From Isosphaeraceae bacterium (GTDB taxonomy: Bacteria > Planctomycetota > Planctomycetia > Isosphaerales > Isosphaeraceae): DNA of 64,000 nucleotides. Under the pieces are notes generated by a model. That model was not told the DNA's origin. It saw only the letters and a program-made list of their open reading frames with translations, and made no database searches. The stretch is from assembly GCA_026004735.1 (NCBI GenBank), contig BPJS01000001.1:2465641-2529640 (forward strand), written 5' to 3'. Each line of letters starts with the position of its first letter. The first letter of the stretch is position 1. Shown one piece after another: positions 1 through 8,559 of the stretch. The translations under genes and the position numbers were made by a program.

Positions 1-611
1 TGGCTGGTCATGACGGGATCTCTCCATTCAACACGGCTGGCGGAACCTCCCGCTCCGCTCACTCCGACCATGTGCCATCGAGGTCTGCCTGGCCCCGTTG
101 CCTCCCCGCGACTCCAACTCGACGCCACCAATCGAACCCTAGGACACGATCCGCATGGCTTCAGGAAAAACGCGTCCGGGAGCCAACACCTGCGGCCACA
201 CCTCCCGGGCGGCCACGAAATGGGAGGATCCTAGGCTCGGCGCACACCTCAATCGCCGCAGCGTGCAACCACGCTCGCGCACTGAGTCAGAATCGGACAG
301 GAATCGTCGGTGAGAGATGGCACGACGGGCGGCCGCAAGCGACGCAGTCGATCGCCTCCAGCCAGGGTGCCGGAAGAAAGTTGGACCCTACTTCAGCGAC
401 CGCTCCGAGCGACGGTCAAGAGGCATGCGGAAAAAAATCAATGTGTCTTCATCCGACCATAAATGTCTGTAACCGTGGACGCATGGATGAACCACCTGGG
501 TCCTCATCCCGCTGAGACCGCACTGAGCCACACAAGACCGAACCCATCGAAACCGTTCGCATCTTCGTTTCCGACTCTCTACCGCCGCGCTGAACCTGCG
601 GCCGGTGTACG
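1..611. other. Left-edge non-coding stretch
   Basis: No gene is supported here. Short open frames exist on the + strand (72-515, for example), but their translations are Arg/Pro/His-rich, have no recognisable motif and no ribosome site, as expected of chance frames in GC-rich DNA. A slightly AT-richer patch near 430-475 could hold the promoter of the polysaccharide cluster that starts at 612, but I cannot point to a convincing -35/-10 pair. Confidence 0.5.
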
Positions 612-2024
612 ATGACTCATCATCCGGTCTCCTTATTCCAGGTGCTTGCTCCCGTGAATGCGCTCTCCGAACGGCTCCGCTCAGCTCCCGCCGCTGAACT
701 GGCCGCCCGCATCGCCGACCGCCGCGCGCGGGTCGGCATTATTGGGCTGGGCTACGTCGGCCTGCCTTTGGCCCGTGCCTTCGCCGAAACGGGCTTCCCC
801 GTGTTGGGCTTCGATATCGATCCGGTCAAGGTCGAGGCCCTTCAGTCCGGATCCAGCTACATCGGCCACATCCCCAGCGCGGCAATCCGCCAGATGCTCG
901 CTCAGCGCTTCGAGCCAACGACCCACTTCGAACGCCTCGCCGAGGCCGATGCCATCCTGATCTGCGTCCCCACGCCGCTCACCGACGCCCGCGAACCCGA
1001 CCTGACCTACGTCGTCAACTCCGTCCGCGCGATCGCCCGCACCCTCCGCCCCGGGCAGTTGATCGTCCTGGAAAGCACCACCTACCCCGGAACCACCCGC
1101 GAGGTCGTCGTTCCCATCCTCGAGCAAGGCCCACCCGCACGCGACCTGGGGCTCCGCGCCGGCGTCGACGTCTTCGTCGCCTTCAGCCCCGAACGCGAGG
1201 ATCCCGGCAATCCTGACTTTGCAGCCCCAACCATCCCCAAGGTCGTCGGCGGCCTCGACCCGGTCAGCCGCGAACTGGCCGCCGCCCTTTACGGCTCCGT
1301 CATGGTCCGGGTCGTCCCCGTCTCCAGCCCCGAAGTCGCCGAGGCCTGCAAAATCCTCGAAAACACCTATCGCGCCGTCAACATTGCCCTGGTCAACGAA
1401 CTCAAAGTCCTCTACGACCGCATGGGCATCGACGTCTGGGAGGTGATCGAGGCCGCCAAGACCAAACCGTTTGGCTTCCAGGCCTTTTACCCTGGCCCCG
1501 GTCTTGGCGGCCATTGCATCCCGATCGACCCGTTCTATCTCACCTGGGTCGCGCGGAAGCATGGCATGTCGACCCGGTTCATCGAACTGGCCGGCGAAAT
1601 CAATACCTCGATGCCCCAGTACGTCGTCTCCCGGCTGGCCGACGCCCTCAACGATCGCGGCAAACCCTTGAAGGGTAGCCGCATCGCGCTGCTCGGTGTC
1701 GCCTATAAGAAGGACGTCGACGACCCCCGCGAGTCGCCCGCCTTCGAGCTGCTCCATTTGCTCCGCCAAAAAGGCGCCCTGCTATCTTACAACGACCCGC
1801 ACATTCCACGCCTGCCGTCGATGCGAAGCTGGCCCGACCTGGGCTCCATGAACAGCCAGCCCCTGACGGCCGACTACCTGGCCGCTCAGGACGCCGTCCT
1901 GATCGTCACCGATCACTCGGCCTACGACTGGCCCTTCATCGTCGACCACAGCCGCCTGCTCATCGATACCCGCAACGCGACCCGCGCGGTCACCGCCGGA
2001 CGCGACAAAATCGTCAAGGCCTGA
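612..2024 (+). CDS. Nucleotide-sugar dehydrogenase (UDP-N-acetylglucosamine 6-dehydrogenase type)
   Basis: Predicted NAD-dependent dehydrogenase that oxidises C6 of a UDP-hexose or UDP-HexNAc to the uronic acid, giving a precursor for surface polysaccharide. Residues 41-50 hold the Rossmann motif with G45-L-G47-Y-V-G50, followed by LPLA. The SYIGHIP segment just after it is typical of the WbpA-type subgroup. The catalytic cysteine is C302 in GGHCIPIDP, and the central and C-terminal UDP-binding domains complete a 470-residue protein, slightly longer than usual because of about 35 extra N-terminal residues. No strong ribosome site precedes the ATG, so a start a few codons downstream is possible. 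It is the first gene of the + strand cluster and lies 33 bases before the methyltransferase. Substrate choice (UDP-GlcNAc or UDP-Glc) is inferred from motif style only. Confidence 0.9.
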   Translation: MTHHPVSLFQVLAPVNALSERLRSAPAAELAARIADRRARVGIIGLGYVGLPLARAFAETGFPVLGFDIDPVKVEALQSGSSYIGHIPSAAIRQMLAQRFEPTTHFERLAEADAILICVPTPLTDAREPDLTYVVNSVRAIARTLRPGQLIVLESTTYPGTTREVVVPILEQGPPARDLGLRAGVDVFVAFSPEREDPGNPDFAAPTIPKVVGGLDPVSRELAAALYGSVMVRVVPVSSPEVAEACKILENTYRAVNIALVNELKVLYDRMGIDVWEVIEAAKTKPFGFQAFYPGPGLGGHCIPIDPFYLTWVARKHGMSTRFIELAGEINTSMPQYVVSRLADALNDRGKPLKGSRIALLGVAYKKDVDDPRESPAFELLHLLRQKGALLSYNDPHIPRLPSMRSWPDLGSMNSQPLTADYLAAQDAVLIVTDHSAYDWPFIVDHSRLLIDTRNATRAVTAGRDKIVKA

Positions 2025-2057
2025 CCGTCGGCCGGCTTCAAAACTTAAATCGCACTC

Positions 2058-3335
2058 ATGACCCGATCTGGCCCGCGTTGCCGCTGGTGCTCAGAGCCGT
2101 TGCGCGACACCTTTGTCGACCTCGGCAAATCGCCCCTCTGCGAACGCTATCTGACGGCCGAAGAGCTCGACTGCATGGAGCCGTTCTACCCGCTCCACGT
2201 CCGCGTCTGCCGCCACTGTTGGTTGGTCCAGCTCGAAGCCTATGTGCCTGCCGAGGAAATCTTCACCGAATACGCCTACTTCTCCTCGTACTCCGAAAGC
2301 TGGATCGCCCACGGCCGAGCCTACGCCCAGTCGGTCATCAACCGCTTCGGCCTCAACCACCGCAGCCTGGTCGTCGAAGCGGCTAGCAACGACGGCTACC
2401 TGCTTCAGCACTTCGCTGCGCGTGGCATCCCGGTCCTCGGGATCGAGCCGGCGCGCAATGTCGCCGCCGTCGCCCTCGAGCGGGGAATCCCTACCTGTGT
2501 CGAATTTCTCACCGCCGATCTGGCCCGCCGCCTCGCCACCGAAGGCACCCGGGCCGACCTGCTCATCGCCAACAACGTTCTCGCTCACGTTCCCGACCTT
2601 CGGGATTTCGTCGCCGGGCTTACCCACTTGCTCGCACCCCATGGCGTGTTGACCCTCGAATTCCCTCACCTCCAGCGACTCATCGAGGGCAACCAATTCG
2701 ACACAATTTATCATGAACACTTCTCATATTTTTCCTTCACATCGGCAGTTCGCATCCTGAGCGACTCCGGGTTCTCCGTCTTCGACGTGGAGGAGCTTTC
2801 GACTCACGGCGGTTCGCTTCGCGTCTACGCCCAACCGGCCGACAACTCCTCCCGCCCGGTGCTGCCCGCCGTCCCGACGCTGCTCGAGCGCGAGGCGCGG
2901 GCGGGCGTCACCACCCTCGCCTACTACGGCGGCTTCAGCGAACGCGTCCAGCAGACCAAGCGCCGCCTGCTTTCCTTCCTGATCTCAGCCCGCGATGCTG
3001 GCCGCCACGTCGTCGGCTATGGTGCCCCGGGCAAAGGCAACACCTTGCTCAATTACTGTGGCATCCGCTCCGACCTGCTCGACTACACCGTCGATCGCAA
3101 CCCCTACAAACAGGGCAAGTTTCTGCCCGGCACCCACATCCCCATCCACCACCCCGGCCGGATCGCCGAAACCCGCCCCGACTTTATTCTGATCCTTCCC
3201 TGGAACCTCCAGGACGAGATTGTCACGCAACTGGATTACGTCCGCACCTGGGGCGGCCGCCTCGCCGTGCCGATCCCCGAGCCGCGCGTGCTCGACGGAC
3301 TCGAGCCGGTTCCGATCCCAAAGCCAACGGCATGA
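2058..3335 (+). CDS. Class I SAM methyltransferase with N-terminal zinc-ribbon (sugar C-methyltransferase type)
   Basis: 425 residues with the three-part layout of NovU-like sugar C-methyltransferases (Methyltransf_13 / methyltransferase / Methyltransf_14). The N-terminal putative zinc site is C8-x2-C11 with C51-x2-C54. The SAM-binding loop follows at about residues 105-114 (VVEAASNDG). The C-terminal domain carries the [14 protein letters not shown] signature of this family. Such enzymes transfer a methyl group to carbon 3 or 5 of a 4-keto nucleotide sugar, making branched-chain deoxysugars. The stop overlaps the next start by 4 bases (ATGA), which indicates translational coupling with the epimerase at 3332. 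The exact sugar is not readable from the sequence. Confidence 0.9.
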   Translation: MTRSGPRCRWCSEPLRDTFVDLGKSPLCERYLTAEELDCMEPFYPLHVRVCRHCWLVQLEAYVPAEEIFTEYAYFSSYSESWIAHGRAYAQSVINRFGLNHRSLVVEAASNDGYLLQHFAARGIPVLGIEPARNVAAVALERGIPTCVEFLTADLARRLATEGTRADLLIANNVLAHVPDLRDFVAGLTHLLAPHGVLTLEFPHLQRLIEGNQFDTIYHEHFSYFSFTSAVRILSDSGFSVFDVEELSTHGGSLRVYAQPADNSSRPVLPAVPTLLEREARAGVTTLAYYGGFSERVQQTKRRLLSFLISARDAGRHVVGYGAPGKGNTLLNYCGIRSDLLDYTVDRNPYKQGKFLPGTHIPIHHPGRIAETRPDFILILPWNLQDEIVTQLDYVRTWGGRLAVPIPEPRVLDGLEPVPIPKPTA

Positions 3336-4378
3336 ATCTTCTTCTGACGGGACATGGTGGATATATCGGCTCGGTTCTCGCGCCGATGCTCACCGCTGCC
3401 GGGCACACCGTTGTCGGCCTCGACAGCGGGCTCTACGCCGCCTGCACGCTCGGGCCAGCCCCCGACCCGATCCCGGAGCTGGCTCTCGACCTCCGCGAAG
3501 TCCGCCCCGACCATCTCCGCGGCTTCGAGGCTGTCGTGCACTTAGCCGCGCTCTCCAACGACCCCCTGGGCGACCTCGATCCCCAGCTCACCTACGACAT
3601 CAACCACGGCGCCTCGGTCCGCCTGGCCGAAGCCGCGCACGCTGCGGGCGTCCGCCGTTTCGTTTATGCCTCGTCGTGCAGTCTCTACGGCCTTGCCGGA
3701 GACGCACCCATCGATGAAACCGCCCCCTTCCACCCAGTCACGCCCTACGGCGAATCCAAGGTTCGCGCCGAACGCGACATCTCCGCACTGAGCAGCGACT
3801 GCTTCAGTCCGACGTTTCTCCGCAACGCCACCGCCTACGGCTTCTCTCCCCGCCTCCGGCTCGACCTGGTGGTCAACAACCTGGTCGCCCATGCCCTGAT
3901 CACCGGGACGATCCTACTCCAGAGCGACGGTACCCCTTGGCGCCCGCTGGTCCACGTCGAAGACATCGGCCGGGCCGTGCTCGCCGTCCTCGACGCGCCC
4001 GCCAGCGCCATCCACAACCAAGCCTTCAACGTCGGCCGCAGCGAGGAAAATTACCGCATCTGCGACGTTGCTGAGACCGTCGCCAGGGCCGTTCCTGGAA
4101 CCACGATCGCGTACGCCGAGGGCGCCGGCCCCGACCCCCGCTGCTATCGCGTGGATTGCTCGAAGATCGCCCGGACCCTACCGGAGTTCCGCCCGCAGTG
4201 GGACCTCGCCCGCGGCGTGGTTCAACTGATCGACGCCTTCCGCCGCCACCAGCTCGACGCCGCGCGGTTCAACGGCCCCGAGTTCTTCCGCCTCCGCCGG
4301 ATCCGCCAGCTTCGCCAGTCCGGACGCCTCGATGCGCAACTCCGCTGGACCTCCCACGACGCGCGTTCCGAACCATGA
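3332..4378 (+). CDS. NAD(P)-dependent epimerase/dehydratase (extended SDR)
   Basis: 348-residue extended short-chain dehydrogenase. The N-terminal TG7-H-G-G10-Y-I-G13 loop binds the dinucleotide. The catalytic pair is Y139-x3-K143 (YGESK), with the SSCSLYG strand supplying the Ser. The C-terminal half has the substrate-domain features [12 protein letters not shown] and NVG. It probably epimerises, dehydrates or reduces a nucleotide-linked sugar in the same pathway as its neighbours. It overlaps by 4 bases with both the methyltransferase upstream and the RfbC-type epimerase downstream, so the three are almost certainly co-translated. It could be a 4-ketoreductase, a 4-epimerase or a 4,6-dehydratase; motifs alone do not decide. 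Confidence 0.88.
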   Translation: MNLLLTGHGGYIGSVLAPMLTAAGHTVVGLDSGLYAACTLGPAPDPIPELALDLREVRPDHLRGFEAVVHLAALSNDPLGDLDPQLTYDINHGASVRLAEAAHAAGVRRFVYASSCSLYGLAGDAPIDETAPFHPVTPYGESKVRAERDISALSSDCFSPTFLRNATAYGFSPRLRLDLVVNNLVAHALITGTILLQSDGTPWRPLVHVEDIGRAVLAVLDAPASAIHNQAFNVGRSEENYRICDVAETVARAVPGTTIAYAEGAGPDPRCYRVDCSKIARTLPEFRPQWDLARGVVQLIDAFRRHQLDAARFNGPEFFRLRRIRQLRQSGRLDAQLRWTSHDARSEP

Positions 4379-4929
4379 TCTACCATCCCACCCGCGTCGC
4401 TGGTGCCTTCGTCGTCGAGCGTCAGCCCCACACCGACCACCGCGGTTCCTTCGCCCGCGCCTGGTGCGCCGCCGAGGCCCGCACCCATGGCCTCGCCGAC
4501 CAGATCGCCCAGGTCAACGTCTCCCGCAACCGACTCCGCGGGACGCTCCGCGGCCTCCACTACCAGGCCACACCTCACGCCGAAGCCAAACTCATCGCCT
4601 GCACCGCCGGCGCCCTCTACGACGTCGTTGTCGACCTGCGGCCCAACTCACCCACCTTCCTGGCCTGGGACGCCGTCGAGCTGGACGCCGAATCCGAACG
4701 CCAGCTCTACGTCCCGCCCGGCTGCGCCCACGGCTTCCAGACCCTCCGCGACAACACCCAGGTCCTCTACCTGATGTCCACACCCCACGCACCCCGCGCC
4801 GCCCGCGGCATCCGCTACGACGACCCCACGCTCCACATCACCTGGCCCCTGCCTGTAACCGCTATCTCCGAGACAGACCTCGCCTGGCCCTTCTGCGATC
4901 CCGACGGCCTCCCCCCGGCCAACCCATGA
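4375..4929 (+). CDS. rfbC: dTDP-4-dehydrorhamnose 3,5-epimerase-like protein (RmlC/RfbC family)
   Basis: 184 residues, matching the usual length of RmlC cupin epimerases, which epimerise C3 and/or C5 of 4-keto-6-deoxy nucleotide sugars. The family signature [10 protein letters not shown] places the catalytic base at H62, followed by conserved K72. The [12 protein letters not shown] and [10 protein letters not shown] cupin strands are also typical. The start at 4375 is chosen because it forms an ATGA overlap with the upstream stop and yields the canonical N-terminus; the open frame reaches further upstream, but that part only overlaps the SDR gene. A 4-base overlap with the DUF4910 gene follows. 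The other rml genes (A, B, D) are not in the window, so the substrate need not be dTDP-linked. Confidence 0.9.
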   Translation: MIYHPTRVAGAFVVERQPHTDHRGSFARAWCAAEARTHGLADQIAQVNVSRNRLRGTLRGLHYQATPHAEAKLIACTAGALYDVVVDLRPNSPTFLAWDAVELDAESERQLYVPPGCAHGFQTLRDNTQVLYLMSTPHAPRAARGIRYDDPTLHITWPLPVTAISETDLAWPFCDPDGLPPANP

Positions 4930-6239
4930 GCCGCGCAGACACCGATCCGTCCCAAACCGGGCTTCGCATGCACCGGCTCATCGCCGAGCTGTTGCCCATC
5001 CCCCGGAGTATCACCGGTGACGGCCTCCGGCAAACCCTCGCCCGTCTCCGTCCCCTGCTCCCAGATCTTCGGATCCACGAAGTACCCAGCGGCACCCAGG
5101 TCTTCGATTGGATCGTCCCCGACGAGTGGAACCTCCGCGACGCCTGGATCAAAGGTCCCGACGGCCGCACCGTCGTCGCCCTCCGCGACTCCAGCCTCCA
5201 CGTCCTGAACTACAGCCTACCGATTCGGCGTACCTTGCCACTCTCCGAACTCCGGCCCCACCTCCACACCCTCCCCGATCGCCCTGGCTGGATTCCCTAC
5301 CGCACCTCCTACTACGAGCCTGCCTGGGGCTTCTGCCTGGCCCACGAACGCCTGGCCGACCTGCCCGAGGGCGACTACGAGGTTTGCATCGACTCGACCC
5401 TCGCGCCCGGCTCGCTCACCTACGGCGAACTTTTCATCCCTGGCCGTCAGCCCGACGAAGTCCTGATCTCGTGCCACATCTGCCACCCGGCCCTGGCCAA
5501 CGACAACCTCTCCGGCGTCGCCCTGGTGACCGAACTGGCGCGCCATCTGGCAGGGCAGGGGACCCGGCAACTCTCTTACCGCTTTCTCCTTGTCCCCGGC
5601 ACGATCGGCGCCATCGCCTGGCTAGCTCGCAACCCGTCGGCCTGGTCCCGGATCCGCCACGGCCTGGTCGTCGCCTGCGTCGGCGACCCCGGCCCGTTTC
5701 ACTATAAACGCACCCGCCAAGGCAACGCCGACATTGACCGCGCCGTCATTGCCGCCCTGCGCCATCGTCCCGAGGGCCTCGTCATCCGCGACTTCGACCC
5801 CTTCGGCTTCGACGAGCGGCAGTATAACTCGCCTGGCATCAACCTTATGGTCGGGCGACTCACCCGCACCCCTGACGGCGAATACCCCGAATACCACACT
5901 TCGGCCGACAACCTCGCGCTGGTCCGTCCCGAAGCCCTCGCCGGCTCCCTGTCCGCTTACATCGACGTCTTCGATGCCCTCGAAGCCAACCGCCGCTACC
6001 TCAACCTCCAGCCCCGCTGCGAACCCCAACTCGGACGCCGCGGCCTTTACCACTCCCTTGGCGGTGCCCCCAGTTCCAGCGAACTCAAGCGGGCCATGCT
6101 CTGGCTGCTTAACCTCTCCGACGGCACCCACGACCTGCTGGCCATCGCGCTCCGTTCCGACCTCAGCCCACGGCTGCTCGACACGGCCGCCCGGCTGCTC
6201 GTCGAACACGGCCTGCTCGCGGCTGTCGACCCACCCTGA
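4926..6239 (+). CDS. DUF4910 aminopeptidase-like protein
   Basis: 437-residue protein of the DUF4910/DUF2172 aminopeptidase-like family, related to M28-type zinc peptidases. The N-terminal part (SITGDGLRQTL, PSGTQVFDWIVPDEW) and the metal-site segment CHICHPALANDNLSG near residues 180-195 are characteristic; a late YPEYHTSADN segment probably adds further ligands. The C-terminal 80 residues look like a winged-helix-type tail (ELKRAMLWLLNLSDGTHDLL). The start at 4926 is set by a 4-base overlap with the upstream epimerase. Members of this family recur in surface-polysaccharide loci, but to my knowledge the reaction is not established there. Hydrolysis of an amide on a sugar is a guess. The open frame extends upstream to 4332 but that part is a shadow of rfbC. 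Confidence 0.85.
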   Translation: MSRADTDPSQTGLRMHRLIAELLPIPRSITGDGLRQTLARLRPLLPDLRIHEVPSGTQVFDWIVPDEWNLRDAWIKGPDGRTVVALRDSSLHVLNYSLPIRRTLPLSELRPHLHTLPDRPGWIPYRTSYYEPAWGFCLAHERLADLPEGDYEVCIDSTLAPGSLTYGELFIPGRQPDEVLISCHICHPALANDNLSGVALVTELARHLAGQGTRQLSYRFLLVPGTIGAIAWLARNPSAWSRIRHGLVVACVGDPGPFHYKRTRQGNADIDRAVIAALRHRPEGLVIRDFDPFGFDERQYNSPGINLMVGRLTRTPDGEYPEYHTSADNLALVRPEALAGSLSAYIDVFDALEANRRYLNLQPRCEPQLGRRGLYHSLGGAPSSSELKRAMLWLLNLSDGTHDLLAIALRSDLSPRLLDTAARLLVEHGLLAAVDPP

Positions 6240-6280
6240 AAATCACGCCGCTGGCCCCCCATTCGATCCAGCAGCCCACA

Positions 6281-7162
6281 ATGCCTCCCCTCGTCAGCAT
6301 CGGCCTTCCCGTGTTCAATGGTGAGCGTTACATCCGCGAGGCCCTCGACTCACTTCTCGCCCAGACCTACCCCCACTTCGAGCTGATCGTCTCCGACAAC
6401 GCCTCGACCGACGCGACGGCTTCCATCTGCCAGGAATACGTCGCCCGCGATTCTCGCATTCGCCTGGTTCGTCAGCCGGTCAACATCGGGGCACCGGCCA
6501 ACTACAACGAAGTCTTCCGGCTCGCCTCGGGCGACTATTTTCGCTGGACTTCGTCCAACGACCTGGCCGCTCCCTCGCTCCTCGAGCGCTGCCTCAAACG
6601 GCTCTGCGATCATCCCGACGCCGTGGTCTGCTACCCGCGGACCCGCTACATCGATGCTCGCGGCGAACCGACCAGCCAGGTCGTCTCGTCGCCTGAACTG
6701 GTTCAGCCTCGACCCTCGGATCGCTTCATCCACCTGATCGAGCACCTCCAGGCCAACAACATCTACGGAGGGTTGTTCCGCACCGCAGCGCTTCGCCGAA
6801 CCGGACTCGAGCGGCTCCATCCTGGCGGCGACCTGGTGCTCCTGGCCGAACTGGCTCTGCTCGGCACATTTATAGAGGTCCCCGAGCCGCTTTACCTGCG
6901 TCGCATGACCAGCGAGACGGCGACCGTTCATCGCTCGCCGGCTCAAATCAAGCAACTCTACGACCCAGCGAACACCTGGCCGGGCTTCTGGATCCGATGG
7001 CCGCTGCTGAGCCATTTTCTCGGCGTTGCCCTGCGCGGTCCGCTACCGCCAGGCGAGCGGCTCCGCCTTACCAGCTACGTCCTCAAATTGTTCTACTGGT
7101 CGCGCGGCGATCTTTGGAACGAGTGCCGCCACAACTTCAACATGTGTGCACCCATCGCATGA
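6281..7162 (+). CDS. Family 2 glycosyltransferase
   Basis: 293-residue GT-A fold glycosyltransferase, probably cytoplasmic or peripheral at the membrane. Residues 3-45 give the standard GT2 opening (VSIGLPVFNGERYI, then LIVSDNASTDAT). The metal-binding DxD position appears as SSND (about residues 88-91), a common variant. It should add one sugar to the lipid-linked repeat unit. A 41-base gap separates it from the DUF4910 gene, and it overlaps the lipoprotein gene at 7159 by 4 bases (ATGA), so it belongs to the same transcription unit. Donor and linkage cannot be inferred. Confidence 0.88.
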   Translation: MPPLVSIGLPVFNGERYIREALDSLLAQTYPHFELIVSDNASTDATASICQEYVARDSRIRLVRQPVNIGAPANYNEVFRLASGDYFRWTSSNDLAAPSLLERCLKRLCDHPDAVVCYPRTRYIDARGEPTSQVVSSPELVQPRPSDRFIHLIEHLQANNIYGGLFRTAALRRTGLERLHPGGDLVLLAELALLGTFIEVPEPLYLRRMTSETATVHRSPAQIKQLYDPANTWPGFWIRWPLLSHFLGVALRGPLPPGERLRLTSYVLKLFYWSRGDLWNECRHNFNMCAPIA

Positions 7163-8559
7163 CACGCCGGCGCCGATCGTGGCCGCTGTTGCTACCCGGC
7201 CTGGCCCTCTGTCTGCTCGCTCTGTTCGCCTGCGCACCGTCGCACACATGCCCGTCTGTGGCCCGGTCGACCCGTGTCGCCGCAACCAACGACCGGTTCC
7301 CCCTGAGCCTCTCGGCCAATCGGCGGTTTCTGATCGACGCCAGCGGTAAGCCCCTCTTTCTCCTGGGCGACACGGCCTGGTCACTGATTGCCCAGCTCCG
7401 CCGAGAGGAAGCCGAACTTTATCTCGACGATCGCCGCGCGCGCGGCTTCAACGCCATCCTGGTCAACCTTCTCGAACACCGATTCGCTGACAACGCCCCC
7501 CGTAACGCCTACGGCCACGCCCCCTTCCTCAGCGCCGCCTTCGACCAGCCCTGCGAGGAATACTTCCGTCACGCCGACTGGATCCTGACGCGCGCCTGCG
7601 CAAAGGGAATCGCCGTCTTCCTGGTTTACGCCTACCTGGGTTACGAAGGAGGAGATCAAGGCTGGGCCCGCGAATTGCAACACACCAGCCCCGAAACCTG
7701 CCGCCGTTTCGGCGCGTTTCTCGGCCACCGCTACGCCAATCTACCCAACCTGGTCTGGGTCGCCGGCGGTGACGCCGCGCCCGATACCCTGAATCTCGCC
7801 CCTCAGGTCAATGCCCTCGTCGACGGCATTCGATCCGCCGGCGCCCGCCAGCTCCATACCGCCCACAGCCGGCGGCATCGCTCCGCCTGCGACGACTTCA
7901 ACGCCGCCTGGCTCGACCTGAACACCACCTACTCCGACTGCGACCAGGCGCTTGCCCGGCTCCGCCTCGACGGCCGCCGGACTCCTACCCTCCCATTCCT
8001 CTTGATCGAGGGACGCTACGAAAACGAGGGAGCCTCTCCCACCTGCCTCCGCGCCCAGGCCTATTGGACCCTCCTGACCGGCGGCTGCGGATACTTCTTC
8101 GGCAATCTGCCCGTCTGGGGCTTTGGCGCCGGCTTCGAGGCTGGCGGACGCGACTGGTTCTCGGCCCTCGACTCCCCAGGCGTCCGCTCCCTGTCCCTGT
8201 TCGCTCAACTGGTCCGCGCCTGGCCCTGGCATCGCCTCCAGCCCGACACTCAGGCCCAGTTCCTCCGCGACGGCCCCCGCGAGGCTGTCGCCGCCTTCTC
8301 GGTCGACGACAAGCTCGCCCTGATCTACATGCCGAAGATCTCCCGCATAAGACTCGACGCCCGCTTCCTCTCGGACCGCCCGCTGCTGGCCGTCTGGTAC
8401 CGGCCGCAGGACGGACGCTGCCACCGCGTCGAGACCGTCGCGCCTGCCGCCGAACTCGTTCTCGACCCGCCGCCAGGCGACGATGCGCTTGCGCTCCTCG
8501 CCCGCCCATCGAGCCTCATCGAGCCATGTATCCCCACGCCCGGGCGGGACGGACCATGA
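7159..8559 (+). CDS. Lipoprotein with DUF4038 (apiosidase/GH140-like) domain
   Basis: 466 residues. The N-terminus is a lipoprotein signal: basic residues 3-6, a hydrophobic stretch, then a lipobox ending at C25 (LFAC). The rest matches the DUF4038 TIM-barrel family related to GH140 apiosidases. It has the typical FLLGDTAWSL opening after a short beta segment (NRRFLIDASGKPLF), the RGFNAILVNL helix and the NLVWVAGGDAAP region, where a catalytic acid would sit in relatives. It probably acts outside the inner membrane on a glycan, possibly trimming or remodelling the polymer made by this operon. The start at 7159 is preferred over longer upstream frames because of the ATGA overlap with the GT2 gene and the clean signal peptide. 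The substrate is unknown. Confidence 0.82.
   Translation: MTRRRRSWPLLLPGLALCLLALFACAPSHTCPSVARSTRVAATNDRFPLSLSANRRFLIDASGKPLFLLGDTAWSLIAQLRREEAELYLDDRRARGFNAILVNLLEHRFADNAPRNAYGHAPFLSAAFDQPCEEYFRHADWILTRACAKGIAVFLVYAYLGYEGGDQGWARELQHTSPETCRRFGAFLGHRYANLPNLVWVAGGDAAPDTLNLAPQVNALVDGIRSAGARQLHTAHSRRHRSACDDFNAAWLDLNTTYSDCDQALARLRLDGRRTPTLPFLLIEGRYENEGASPTCLRAQAYWTLLTGGCGYFFGNLPVWGFGAGFEAGGRDWFSALDSPGVRSLSLFAQLVRAWPWHRLQPDTQAQFLRDGPREAVAAFSVDDKLALIYMPKISRIRLDARFLSDRPLLAVWYRPQDGRCHRVETVAPAAELVLDPPPGDDALALLARPSSLIEPCIPTPGRDGP

Noticed and set aside
1..611. Possible genes at the left edge (frames at 10-234 and 72-515)
   Set aside because: No motif, no ribosome site and compositions expected from chance.
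681..1769. 362-codon - strand frame opposite the nucleotide-sugar dehydrogenase gene
   Set aside because: Shadow of a gene with intact catalytic motifs.
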